Shown piece after piece: positions 23,111 through 34,358 of a stretch of 64,000 nt of DNA (position 1 is the first letter of the stretch; every line of letters starts with the position of its first letter). Origin of the DNA: Allomyces arbusculus (Eukaryota > Blastocladiomycota > Blastocladiomycetes > Blastocladiales > Blastocladiaceae); contig JADHYV010000083.1 in the NCBI GenBank assembly GCA_027604705.1, positions 1-64,000 on the forward strand, written 5' to 3'. The translations under genes were made by a program, and so were the position numbers. The notes beneath the pieces were generated by a model. That model saw only the letters and a list, made by a program, of their open reading frames with translations. It was not told the DNA's origin and searched no databases.

Positions 23111-23372
23111 AAATGTAGGAGCCCGCTCTGTTTTGAGATGATGGTGTTGAAAAAGACCACCCTACGCCCTCTAATGTCCAAGGCCTCGGTCCAAAATATC
23201 ATGCCTTCGCACACCACGCCTGGCCCAATCCACGCTGGTGTAATTGCTGACCTGACAAGCGTCGTGTTGTATTTCACAAAGTTGACTGGGCCTTGACGCG
23301 TTTGCCTTGCTTCCTTGGGCGTCCACTCGCCCGAACCGCAACCGCGCATCCGATCCAAACCACTCCATCCCT

Positions 23373-24326
23373 TCATTCGCGCACGGCCTTGACCACATCG
23401 TTATACAAATCCCACCGCTTCTGCTTACGCACCGGAATTTGCTCGCGGAACGCACTCACCACCTCCGGGTCCACATCCGCGACCACCGTCCCCTCGCTCG
23501 CACCGGCATCCACAACCACCGTTCCGCGCGGATCGACCACCATCGAGTGCCCGTACGCCACGTAACCCGCGCCTTCATCCCGCGCCGGTGAGCACAGCGC
23601 CACATAACACTGGTTGTCCACCGCGCGAGCGCGCGCCAACAGTTCCCAGTGCAGCGGGCCCGTGGTCATGTTGAACGCGCCAGGGAAAATCAGCACGTCG
23701 GCGCCCGCGCGGGACATGGCGAGCGAGAGTTCCGGGAACCGGATGTCGTAGCAGATGGCGATCCCGAGCGTGCCCAAAGGCGTCGGGACGGTCGTGATTT
23801 TCGGACCTGGCGAGAGGACCAGCGATTCCTTGAAGGTGATTTTCCCGGGGACGTCGATGTCGAACAGGTGCGCCTTGCGGTGGATGTCGAGCAGCGTGCC
23901 TGGTGTCATTCATTTCACGTCAGTATCGTGGATACAGAGAAGACACCAAGAAATTATCGTTGCGAGCGTACCTTCCGGCGACCACACCGTACAAGTATTG
24001 AAATACTTCCCTTCGTGCTCGCCCCGCGCGCGTTCCGGAATCGACCCGCCCACGAGGTACACTCCCGCGTCTTTTGCGGCGGCTGCGAGCGCCTGGCACG
24101 ATTCGCCGGACGGCACGTCCTCGGCGTAGGCCGCAAAGTGCTGCGTGCCATAAGGCGAGTTGAAGCATTCAGGCAAGACCACCACATTCGCGCCCTGTTG
24201 TGCGGCCGCCAGGATTGAGGAGCGCGCGCGCGTCAGGTTGGCCGACTTGTTGGAGGACACAGCCAGCTGGATCAAAGCGATCCGGAAGGCGCGCAGCGCG
24301 GTGGGAGTCGCGGACGCGGCGGTCAT
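23373..24326 (-). CDS. NIT2: Omega-amidase NIT2 (nitrilase superfamily)
   Basis: Two exons, 24326-23972 and 23899-23373, with a 72-bp GTACGC intron, give 293 residues. The Glu-Lys-Cys triad of the nitrilase fold is visible: Glu in [11 protein letters not shown], Lys in [10 protein letters not shown], and Cys in [13 protein letters not shown]2 hydrolyses alpha-ketoglutaramate and alpha-ketosuccinamate, clearing by-products of glutamine and asparagine transamination. The spliced length is near the family norm (about 276-300). The 3' end converges on IND1 across 262 bp, and the 5' end is divergent from IFT25. Confidence 0.88.
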
Positions 24327-24657
24327 TGTTGGAGGTTGGGTGGACGTGGTTGGTGCGGCGCGGCAGAGAGTCGACACTCGGTCCGACGTTTGGCAGTGGG
24401 TCAGTCGCGAGCGAGTACGGCGCGCGAGCTGGTCGAAGTCGGCAGAGGGGATAATCAAACGCGAGTGACGAGCGGTTGGGCAGCAAGAGGTGCAGCTGTG
24501 TGCGGTGGGCCGCGACTCACGTTGTGATGGCTGTGACGGCCGCATCACGCTGCAGCTCCACCGCACGCGACGATCACATCCAGCTTGGCACGCCAGCCGT
24601 CGACGTCGCTGCTGAACTAAACCAACCGGCACATATTTGCCTTCAACCCCGCTACAA
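24327..24657. promoter_or_regulatory. Divergent promoter region NIT2 / IFT25
   Basis: 331 bp lie between the start codons. No obvious TATA box or RFX-type X-box was found by eye, though a motif search for ciliary promoter elements would be informative. Confidence 0.4.
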
Positions 24658-25216
24658 ATGAACCGCACCCAACCGCTCGCCTCCGCGCGCGTCGTGTTTG
24701 CCAGCTCCCAGGACGACCGGTTCCCGCCGGCCAACATGCTCGACGGGTGCGCCGACCTGCATCCTCACCTACGCTCCCGCTTGCACCTCAGTCTGATCCA
24801 CCGCGCCAGCAGCAACCCGCGCACCTTCTGGTCCTCGACGGGCCTGTACCCGCAAGACCTGATCTTCGAGCTCGATCCGCCTGCGACCCCGGCCAAACTC
24901 GTCGTGCACACGGCCAAAGTCAAGGCGCTCTCAGTCGCAGCCTGCCCGGCCGGCGCATTGGATGCGGGGGGCGATTTGGATCCGTTCGATACGCTGGTTG
25001 CGATTGGTACGTCGTCGGTTAGGATCGTCCACCGGGAATTAGGAAGTTCACGATGTAATGTGTGTGTGTGGGGGGGGGGGGGGTGCAGATATGCCGGAGA
25101 ATAATACAGCGACAGCGATTCCGCTCAAGCTGTCGCGCGCCGTGTCACATGTGCGCGTCACGGTAAATGAAGGGTATAGCGATTACTGCGCCGTGTTTAG
25201 CGTTGTCTTGGAGTAG
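24658..25216 (+). CDS. IFT25: Intraflagellar transport protein IFT25 (HSPB11)
   Basis: Three short exons, 24658-24746, 24810-25006 and 25089-25216, give 137 residues; the introns are 63 and 82 bp. Splicing joins NMLDG to [17 protein letters not shown], reproducing the IFT25 hallmark (P-x-N-x-x-D-G...TFW-x-T-TG-x-x-P-Q). The last exon, DMPEN...[10 protein letters not shown], matches the C-terminal beta-strands of the galactose-binding-like fold. IFT25 pairs with IFT27 in the IFT-B complex. It is normally about 140 residues, as here. Because all exons are short, unspliced reading frames hide this gene. The second intron holds a run of 14 G ending four bases before the acceptor AG. It implies a flagellated life stage. 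Confidence 0.82.
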
Positions 25217-25553
25217 TCGCGACAGTGGCGATGCGGTGAGGTTGGGACTTGGAAAGGGGAACTGGAATGATTCGTGAGGTAAGCAAGACATGATTTTGGT
25301 GTGGTTGGATGAGCTGATTGAGATTCCAGTCTCGAAGACTGAAGAGCAAGGGCCTGAAGTAACCACGAAGCGAGCAGGATCGACCAGGCACTGCCGCACG
25401 CGCGACTTGGTATTCGACAGAATGGAGACTGACGACGACGAGACGGCCCAATCGCGGACACCTGCTAATAATGTATTACTCTGTTTTGGTGGGGTAGGGC
25501 CCGCGGGGGAAGGAGCAGCAAAGCGGACAACGCGACGACAGAGCATGGGCCGC
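25217..25553. other. Short convergent gap IFT25 / NDUFA8
   Basis: 337 bp between the two stop codons. It must contain both 3' UTRs; I see nothing else. Confidence 0.5.
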
Positions 25554-26139
25554 TCAGTAGTCGAAAATGGGCCTCGACTTGAGGTGGATCGGCTCCTCGC
25601 CCTTCGGGGTATCCGGAATGTGCTTCGAGAGGCCCTGTTGTGTGGCGAAGAATTGGGGTCAGCGGTACGGGTGCGGGGACTCAGGCAGGCGGAAGCAGGC
25701 AGAAAACGAACCAGCTTGTCAAAGACGCACTGGTTGAAGGCGCGCTCCTCGGCGCGGCACCGGTTGAGCTCGTGGTTCTTGTTGTCGAGGCAGGTCCAGT
25801 GCGCCTTGAACTGGTCGCCGCAGTTGGCCTTGAGCTTGGCGAGGCTAATTGCGGGAGCCGATCAGCGTCTGATCCACATCAGGACCGCATCGCAGCAAAG
25901 AAAACGCACAGGTCGATGGTGCAGCGCGTGACCTTGCGGCCCTCCTTGAGGCAGTGGCGCGGGTCGGCGTTCTCGGCCTTGCACAGCATAAAGTCCTCAT
26001 TGTACTCCTTGCAAAAAGCGCCAATGAAGAAGGCGGCCGAGGTCAGCGGCGCCGACGACGCGCCGACCTCCGGGAACGAGGCGCCGGGCTGCGTGTAGGT
26101 GCCGCGCGAGAAGAGCGGCGTGTTGTCCGGGTTGCTCAT
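25554..26139 (-). CDS. NDUFA8: Complex I subunit NDUFA8 (PGIV/19 kDa)
   Basis: Three exons, 26139-25910, 25844-25712 and 25634-25554, give 147 residues; the introns are 65 bp (GTGCGT) and 77 bp (GTTCGT). Four C-x9-C motifs in two coiled-coil-helix pairs are exact: CKEYNEDFMLC, CLKEGRKVTRC, CGDQFKAHWTC and CRAEERAFNQC. The tail after FDKLG (KHIPDTPKG...PIH) matches fungal NDUFA8. The protein sits on the intermembrane-space face of respiratory complex I and is imported by the Mia40 route, so no cleavable presequence is needed. The initiator ATG at 26139 gives a short, family-like N-terminus. With IND1 nearby, this shows that complex I is retained. Confidence 0.9.
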
Positions 26140-26829
26140 GGTCGTGGGTTGGTCGCTGCTGGCTACACGATGGTGGTGGGCGGGCGGAGGCCGGGCCGGG
26201 TGGGTTGGCACGGCGGGGGCCGAGGTCGCATCGCGCGGGCGTTAGCGAGGCAGTTGAAGCATGGCGGCGGGTTGCAGCGAGTCGCGGTGGGCGCGCACCA
26301 GGTCGGGGACGGCGGCGGGCGGGCGCGATGGGCCGGCTCGGTGGTGGTGCAAGCTCGAGTGCGCACGGGCCAGGCCGGGCTCGACAGGTGCCAGGTGGGG
26401 TCACGTTGTGCGATGCGGGTGCGTAAAGTGTCTCGCGCGCGTGTCTCGCAGCGGTGAGTGCCGATGGCACCGCAGCACGTGGCGACGCGTGGCCGGCGTT
26501 CACCGCACCGCCGCGGTGTGCGTCGCGCTGCGCCGTCGACCAAGCGACTGCCTGCCGGCCCTTGACGACGCGGAGCACGACGACGGCGAGCGCACCGGCC
26601 AACCTTGCCGCCGCACCGCATCCTAACCGCCGGCATTGACGCGCGCGGCCCTCGCTCACGCACGGCGCGCCATGGACCCGAGCCCACCACGGCGCCCACC
26701 GACCAACCACCAACAACCTCGAATCTGAGCGCGCCCCTGCCGTCGCGCCCCTGCCGTCGCGCCCCTGCCCAGGACCCCGGCAAGGCAACTTTGTAATACA
26801 GCCACTCTTCAGCAACCAAGTCGCTGGCC
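26140..26829. promoter_or_regulatory. Divergent promoter region NDUFA8 / ERF4
   Basis: 690 bp of GC-rich DNA lie between the two start codons, with one 14-bp minisatellite. No gene and no clear TATA box are visible. Long open frames cross it on both strands but have no motif. Confidence 0.45.
26731..26770. repeat. 14-bp minisatellite, 2.8 copies
   Basis: The unit gcgcccctgccgtc is repeated at 26731, 26745 and, incompletely, at 26759. The copies are identical, suggesting a recent expansion just upstream of the ERF4 gene. Confidence 0.85.
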
Positions 26830-28704
26830 ATGGCGACGCAGCCCGACTACCCGCCCACCGTCCACCTCGGCACACGCCGCCCCGTCACGCCCGACGCCGC
26901 ACGCAGACGCCGTGCCGTCGTTCACGCCCCCGGCTCGACCACCACCACGACCGTGCAGGCCCCTCCAGTCCCGCGTGCAGACGCTCCGCCGCCGCCGCCC
27001 GTCAGTCTCGCGCTGCCCCTTGCGCCTTACCCGTGGCTCACGCCCCCGCCAACCTTCACGTCCACGTCAACGACGTCCGACCGCCACCACGCGGCCGCCG
27101 ACGCGCACCGGCCGGTCCTGCCATTCCCGTACCCGCCGCTCCCGCCGCCGCCCCCCGCGCCTTCGGCAGCGACCGGCGGGCCCTCGCTGAGCCTCTCAGC
27201 CGGGTCCACGCTCGCTAACAACAATTCGAGTGCCGCGAGCTTGACTTTACCCGCGCTCGCCGACCTCGGCAGCAGCACGCCGCTGCACCCGCTGGCCGCA
27301 CCACGCGCACCGCGCTCCACGTCGACCCCCGCCGTGATCCCGCTCGTTTCCCGCCCGAAAACCCCTGGAGGCATCCCGCCGCCCATTCCGATCAAGGACA
27401 CGCACTGGGTCGCTCCCGCACCGGATATCGCGCGGTACCATTCGGCTCCAACCGTTCCGCGGGTTGCGACGGGATCGCCCGACCGCCGCCTGGTCCCCGC
27501 GCGCGACCACGTCCGGATTATGCGCTCGGGTACCCCACCGTTACCACGACCGACATTACCAAATCCGCATCACGTCGAGGACGACGACGACGACAACGAC
27601 GCCGACGTTTCCGCGATGCCCGCCATCTCCTCCTTACCCACGCGGTCCGCCGCTGACGAGCGCGCACGGCTCATGCACGCCTCTCCCGGCGGCGTTCCAC
27701 CGTCTGGCATTCCACCTGCCGCTGAACCCCCGCGCCCGCGCCAGGATACGGCGACTTCCGCATTGGAACTGGCCATGATGGCCAATGCCGCTGTCGCCAC
27801 CACCTCGGCCCCCTCGGCGCCAACCTCCGACACGTCGACCGCCGTGGCCCCGTCGGTCCCCGACTACGCACTCCGCGTGCCCGTCGTCTACCGCTGGACG
27901 TTCCACGACCTCGCCTCGCCCGCACACTACGCGGGCGGGTGCGTGCCGTTCACCCTGCCCATGTACCCGCACGCGCCACCCACGCTCGTGCCCGTGCGGC
28001 CGCGCATGTTCCGGCTCGACCGCGATTGGAGCCGGTCCGGCGAACACCCGAGTTTTAGGAAACTGTCGACGGTGTTTGGCGACATGGCCGCGACGTTGGA
28101 TGAGATCAGGGCAGGTGCCCTCGCGGCGGCACCGGCGGGGATGTCCGCGCATGCGGTCCAGTTGGCCAAGGTCGTGGCGAAACACTTAGGGCACCCGTCG
28201 CCGTTTGGCGATGGGAATGGGTCCGCCGTTGGGTCGAGCAGTTCAGTGAGCGGGAGGCCCGAGGATGATTACGTGAAAGACGTGGACGATGCCGTGGAGA
28301 GGATTAATGGCATGTTGTTGCATGGGGATCGGGTCAGCAGGAGAGGGGTGTTGGATACGGTCCTGGGGGTACTGACGGGATGGGCGCACCATTTGTGCTT
28401 GCCCGTGCCCTACGAGTCGGTACGTGTTATCTTGACTGGGCGCAGAGGAAGTGAATGGATGATTGACGCGATCTCGCGTTCTCTAGGTCGTCGACGAGGT
28501 GGAACGGTTCCTCGACCGCGTCAACACCAAGCTGTTCCACCCGCGGAAACTCCACTTGCGCAACCCGTTTGACAATGGGCTCATGTTTGTACGTTGACCG
28601 GCTGGACCCGCGTTGCTCGACTTTTTTGTCACCGTCCCTAACCCCCCCCCCCCCCCTCATTGCTCTCACTCTTGTAGCTGGAGATTGAAGTCCTTGACCG
28701 ATGA
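26830..28704 (+). CDS. ERF4: Erf4/Golga7-type palmitoyltransferase partner with long N-terminal extension
   Basis: Three exons, 26830-28419, 28487-28588 and 28678-28704, give 572 residues; the introns are 67 and 89 bp, and the last exon is only 27 nt. Residues 1 to about 345 are Pro/Ala/Thr-rich and look disordered. The rest is the Erf4 domain: a conserved RxDRDWS-like start, a helical middle, and VNTKLFHPRKLHLRNP...LEIEVLDR, which aligns with human GOLGA7 (NEKIYAPQGLLL...IEITIYED). Erf4 binds and stabilises the DHHC enzyme Erf2, which palmitoylates Ras at the ER/Golgi. The second intron has a C15 run, so long-read or cDNA support would be wanted there. The total is far longer than Golga7 (137) or yeast Erf4 (237). 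Confidence 0.72.
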
Positions 28705-28985
28705 CCCCCCTCGTGCTCATTTGCCCATTCATTCCGGTCGCTCCGCTTTTTTGAAATCGTGTGATTTGGCCGTGCTGGCGCGGCGCGCAACCCCATCTGT
28801 CCACTTGTCTGCTGCCCTCTCCCTCCCTCTTTCTACCCGCGATGCCCTTTTTGCCCTCACCACCTCTCGCGCCGTGCGCCTCATCCACCACCTCATCCCC
28901 CTGTCTGGTATTGCGAGTCCTCAATCCCAATCGAATGCAATCCGTTCACTCCCCACCCAGTCCGTTTCTCAATCCCACCACGCGA

Positions 28986-31900
28986 TCAGTCCCACCGCCA
29001 CAGTCCGTCCCATTCGACCGGTACCATCCCCGGCTCCTCGACCGCGCGCCTGCACCGATCAATCATGACCGCGGCCGGCCCGTCGTCGGGCATCAGCGAC
29101 TTACATTTCCGGAAATACGTGAGCGCCGCATCAAAGTTGCGTAACCGGTACTCGCCGAGCCCCAGTTCGTAGCAAATGAACCCCGTGCGCCGGTCATTGT
29201 CCATCATCTGGTTGACCGCGGCGATCACGTCGTAGACGGGCGTCAATGGCGTCGTGGGCACGTCCCCAACACCGTCGGCCGTGTCGGTCGGGTTGGCGGC
29301 CGAACTGCTGCCGGGCATCGAGACGAGATCGACTTCGCGCAACTCGTAGTACCGCTTCGCGCACTCGTGCGTCGCCGCGTCCATCAAGAGCGGCGCGCCG
29401 TAAACTCGGGCTGCGGCATCCACTTTGGCCACCAGGTGGACCGGCTCGCCGACCGCGGCGAAGGTCACCGGGTGAACGCCCGCGAGCGTGCCCGTGACGA
29501 GCCCGGACGCGAGCGCCGCGGTCGCGCGGACACGCACGTGCGGGTATCCCAACGCCGCGAGTTTTGCAGGCAAGCGGGTGGCGAGGGTGGATAGGGTGAG
29601 TAAGGAGGCTTGGATCGCGCGCGACGCGTCGTCGGGGCAGGCCATGGGCAGGCCGAAGATAATGTAGACCTTGTCGCTGTCAAATCCAGTCGGTCAGTGG
29701 CCGTGTCCATGCGCCGGTCAAGGAGAGAGAGAGAGAGAGTGCGTACTTCGCCGTCGGCAACACACTCCCGCCGTACCCCCTCGCGGCCTCGGCCACCGCC
29801 GCATAATACTCCGTCAGCACGGCGCCGACCTGCGCGGGTGCCAGCATCAGCGCCAACATACTGAACCCGGCCAAGTTCACGACGACCGCCGTCGCCTGAT
29901 CACGGCACCCAGACTCGAAAGCCGTGGGGTCCTTGACGAGCGCGAGCGCCACGTGTTCCGCGAAAAGTGTCGATCGCCAGCTCGCGGCCTGGCGCGCCGC
30001 GGACGCGTGCCGAATGACCACGATGGCCTCGTCGGGAACGGTGGAGGAGGGGGTGATCACGTAGTCGATGTACCCGAGGGGTGGCGAGGGGGGAGTGGTG
30101 GTGGTGGGGGAGGAGGTTGGGTCGTACCGCGACGGCGGGTGGAGGGGGTAGAGCGAGTTGCATCGGAGCGTGCGGGTAGAGAGGGCGGACGTGAGGTCGT
30201 CGTAGAAAACGGCGTGTCGCGTGTCGATCGAGTGCGGGACCGGTTGATCGTGGTGCACCGAGAACAGCATGAACGATGCGCCCGTGAAAACTTCACTCTG
30301 GAGAAAATGGGCCGTTACCACTGGACGCGCGCCGTGTTGCGATCGATGCACGGTTCAGGCAACGTACGATCCACAAGTCCTTGGTCACGCGAAACGCGAC
30401 CGCATCCTGCGCGGCCAACGTATCTAACGCACGATCAGCCTGTTTCCGGAGCGCGAGCATTTCCAAGTTGGTAGCGTGCGTGCGTTGCGCGCGGTAGATC
30501 AGGACGGCGATCAGTGGCGACAGCGCGACGAGGTTGTCGAGGTCTTGCTTGATAAAGTACTGGTAGTCGGGTACTTTCTGCAACGGCCGGAGGCGAAGAC
30601 GAGTGAGCAGCGCGCTGACGGCGCCGAAAGGAATGGGATGGCCGACGTACATTCTGCGTGCTGATCACGCCCTTGACTTGCCCATCCCCCTGGTGCCCGA
30701 AAATCGGGACCAGCAGCAAGTTGCGCACACCACGCGCGCGGTAGCCTGGCTGCGTCATCGCTACACCAATGAACTTCTCGTCAGTCTTCCCATCCAATCC
30801 ACTTCACCAACCCCACCCGCCAACGTACCATGTGCAACCATCACCGGTTCTCCCCTCCTGACCCGCACCGCCTCCGCCGCATCCACATCCAGCGTCGCCA
30901 TATCCAGGACCACTGCCACCTTCTCGGCTCCGACCAACCGGGCAATACTCGTTTCCGCCATTTTCAGCAACCCCGACAACGTCTCCGCCTGACTCATCCC
31001 CTGCAAGTCCGCCAAAATCGCACGCAGCTGGTGCGCGCGGTGGTCCCGCTCGTTCTCGGCGCGCGCCTCGGCCAGAATCAGCCGCCACGTCGCGAGCGTC
31101 GACTGCATCACGAATTCGTCCTCGACGTCGAAAAAGGGCGCAGCCGTCGGGCCCGCTGGTATTGGCGCGGTGGGGGCTGCGGCGCGGGCGTTCGAGGGAC
31201 GTTTCGACTCGCGTCGCGTCGTCGCGGGGATTGCCACTTCTGGTGCGGACGGCGCGGCAGGCCCGCCGCCGCTTTTGTTGATCACCTCAATCACCGCGGC
31301 CAGTTCCCCGGCCTCATTCACGATCGCCGCCGATAGGAAACTGTGCGTCCCTGGCGGGTACAGCTCGTGGCACGCGTTCGTGAACAGGTCCGATGCGGTC
31401 GCGTGGAAGACGTTCAACAGCGCCGTCCCCGCGTGGTCTGCGTGGTGCGCGTACCCGAAGATCATGGATGCGTGCACTTGCGTCCCCGGCGCGAGCCAGT
31501 TGGAACATTCGACGGACGCGATCGGCGCGGCCGAGTCCGAATCCGAGTCGGACGGGCGCAGGGTGGTGGAATTCGAGGTGGGGGTGGAAGAAAGTCGGGT
31601 GAACGAGTAGATCGTAAAGAGTTGCGCGCCGAGCATTGTCGAGATGGACGACATCAGATCGGTCCCAGCGCCGTGAATGTCGGCGCTCGCCGACGCCCGA
31701 TTGAGTGCCGTAAGCGTGGCCTCGAGTTTCGCGCACCTTGCCGCGGTCAGGTCGGCGACGCGACGGATCGTCGCCGGGTCGTGCGCGAGTAGGGCGTCGG
31801 AGCGGGCCAGCTGCGGGTCCGGGAACAGTTTCAGATACATGTTGGCGTTGGTAATGGCCGGGTTGGTCGGGGCGCGAGGCGGCGGGGACGACGGGTCGAG

Positions 31901-32680
31901 GGCAGAAGGACGTGGGGGTGGGGAAGCTGGGTCGCCGTCAGAGTGCAGGTTGGAAAAAGACAGGGAGACGCGGTTGTAGTTGGCGCGCGCGAGCATCGAG
32001 TGCGTGTCGGGCGGGTGCACGTGTACGGGCGCGTTGGCCGTTGTGCCCTAGCGATGCGACGCGTCAATCACCCACTGCTGTCGAAAGCTCCAGAACGCGA
32101 AAAACGACATACATACATTCGTACTCAACTTGAGATTCAGCTCCTTGCATATCTTCTCCACCTGCGGTTTCCCGCACTGCGCGAGAATCCCGCGCAGAAA
32201 AACGCCCTTGTCCTGGTCTGACAACCGCGCAAACGTATTCCAGGCCGCCTGAATCCCGTGCATGACCGTCTCCGGATCAGCAACCATCCCCGCCGCCGCG
32301 CTGTCGCTGGTATCCGATGCTGGTGGGGCCGAGAGAACGGCCACGTGCTTGGCTCTTGCCAAACTCGTCTCGTCGTCCAAAATGTCGCGCGCGAACCGCA
32401 GTTCGAGCGGCTCGAGCTTTGTCGGGCCGGTGGATTTCGAGGAGGGCGAGGATTGCAGCGCGCGTGGAGGGCTCTTGATGGTGGACCGCCGTGGAGTCGT
32501 GGTCGAGGGGGATAGGTTCGTCGTGGATTTCATGGTTGCGGCGGCCGAAGGAGCCGTGGAGAGGCCCTGCGTCAGGTGGCCCTTGCGCAACATCGAGAAT
32601 AGGCGCGGCCCCTTGACGTCGTCGGGCGACAGGTCGTTGGCGAACAGGTCGACCGACTGGCGCTGATTGGATTGGTTCAT
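28986..32680 (-). CDS. GAF-domain protein with divergent class III nucleotidyl cyclase domain
   Basis: Six exons, 32680-32117, 32047-30829, 30760-30651, 30577-30368, 30297-29747 and 29676-28986, give 1114 residues; the introns are 68-73 bp. Two GAF modules are recognisable, about residues 315-450 (ending AAVIEVINKSGG) and 535-665 (RNLLLVPIFG...GVISTQN). The class III cyclase domain spans about 815-1000: VVVNLAGFS at the first metal site, TANDKVYIIFG at the second, then AAVGEPVHLVAKVD. Relative to active cyclases, the first metal Asp is Asn, and the transition-state Asn/Arg pair reads His/Lys. The C-terminal TPR-like tail (DGPAAVMIDRC...EWDGLW) is the kind found behind bacterial-type adenylate cyclases. 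It may be a regulatory or inactive cyclase, or act as half of a heterodimer. Soluble; no membrane segment is seen. Confidence 0.75.
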
Positions 32681-33030
32681 GGTGGTGCTGATTCCGACTG
32701 CGAGAAGGCTGCGCTGATCGTGCAACGCGGCGGGCGCGGGGACGCCGCGGCGACAGAGTCAACGTCGTGCTAGGATCGCTTGCAGCGAGTCAGGAGCGAC
32801 GCGGAGAACTTGGTGTTGCGGCATGCAAGACCGAGTAACGGCACGATCAACGACGACAATCGGCGGTGGCGGTGAGCAGGACCACCGCGGTCACGTCATG
32901 GTCATGCCTTCGAATCCACCGCATCCACCGCAGATCACCTGCTCGTCGTCTCTGCATCGTCGTTGCCGACGAATCTCTCCTTGACCAGTTGCGCCCCGGG
33001 CCTGCAACTTCTCGCAATTGCTCGACCAAG
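32681..33030. promoter_or_regulatory. Divergent promoter region GAF-cyclase / WDR5
   Basis: 350 bp lie between the start codons; no specific element was recognised. Confidence 0.45.
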
Positions 33031-34236
33031 ATGACGCCGGGCCATGACCCGATGCTCGTCGACGGTGACGGCGCCAACGCCGCCTCGGCCGCATCCAACC
33101 CGATTGCCGATGCCGCACCACGCTACAAAATCAAGTTCACGCTCAAGGGCCACACCAAGGCTATTTCCGTCGTGAAAGTCTCTCCCGACGGCCAGTGGAT
33201 CGCCTCTGGGTCGGCCGACAAGGTAGGGACACCGGCTAGGCGCTTCCCATCGGACCACTTACCGACTCAACGATTTGGCCCCAACCTAGACGGTCAAGAT
33301 CTGGTCGGCCATTGACGGCCGGTTCGAACGCACGCTCGTCGGTCACGCCCAGGGCGTCAACGACCTCGCCTGGTCCAATACCAGCCAGCACCTGGCGACC
33401 GCATCCGACGACGCGCGCGTCCGTCTCTTCACGCTCGACGGCCAGTGCCTGCGCGTCCTCGAAGGCCACACGGCGCAAGTATTTTGCCTCGCCTTCCACC
33501 CACAGGGCCACCTGCTCGCGTCAGGCTCGTTTGACGAGACCGTGCGAATCTGGAATGCGCAAACGGGCGAGTGCGTGCGCATCTTGCCCGCGCACTCGGA
33601 CCCGGTTTCGACGATTGATTTCTCGCCCGACGGCACGCTGCTGGCCTCGGCGTCGTACGACGGCCTCGTGCGCGTCTGGGACGCACGGACGGGACTGTGC
33701 TTGAAGACGCTGGTCGCGGCCGGAGACGATAACCCGCCCGTCGGGTGCGCGCGGTTCGCGCCGAATGGCAAGTACTTGGCGGTTGCCTCGCTCGATTCGA
33801 CGGTGCGGTTGTGGAACGTGCATAATGCGACGATTGTTCGCGAGTGGAAGGGGCACAAAAATGAGCGGTTTTGCTTATTTTTGGCGTTTCGCGTGCGGGG
33901 GCATTCGCCCGCGGATGCAGCGAGTATTGGCGTGCTGTGCGGGTCCGAGGACCACAGGGTCTACTTGTGGGACGTACAGTCGGAGCAGATGGTCGCGCAA
34001 ATGCATGGTCATACGGGTACGTTTTCGTTGCTCGGTCATGTCACTGCATCGGTGTGCGTATCCTGAACAATTCGGTTTCGATAGATGCGGTCCTGGCCAT
34101 CGACTACTCGCCATCACGCGACATGATCGTGTCCGGCGGCCTCGACCACGACAAGACGGTCAAGGTCTGGTACCCGGTACACGACGCGCCGTCAGAAACA
34201 CCACGGCCGCCATCGGCTGCTGATGTGGCCATGTAG
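33031..34236 (+). CDS. WDR5: WDR5/Swd3, WD40 subunit of the COMPASS H3K4 methyltransferase
   Basis: Three exons, 33031-33222, 33290-34016 and 34085-34236, give 356 residues; the introns are 67 and 68 bp. Seven WD repeats fill the protein. The diagnostic order is present: [19 protein letters not shown], the GHxxGVxDLAWS repeat, [14 protein letters not shown], and [13 protein letters not shown], which mirrors WDR5's TGHKNEKYCIF. The end reads [10 protein letters not shown], as in WDR5 (LENDKTIKLW). WDR5 scaffolds SET1/MLL complexes in the nucleus. The N-terminal 35 residues are Ala/Asp-rich. The start was chosen at the ATG nearest to the first repeat. It converges on PTEN with only 122 bp between stops. 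Confidence 0.85.
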
Positions 34237-34358
34237 TCGTGGCGCAAAATGTACAGTTATTCTTGCTCATGGAATCCTGTCTGTCGCTCGCACAACCAAA
34301 GCGCCATCCACCCCATCCATCTATACCAAACTCCCATTTCCGCAACCCATACGTCCGC

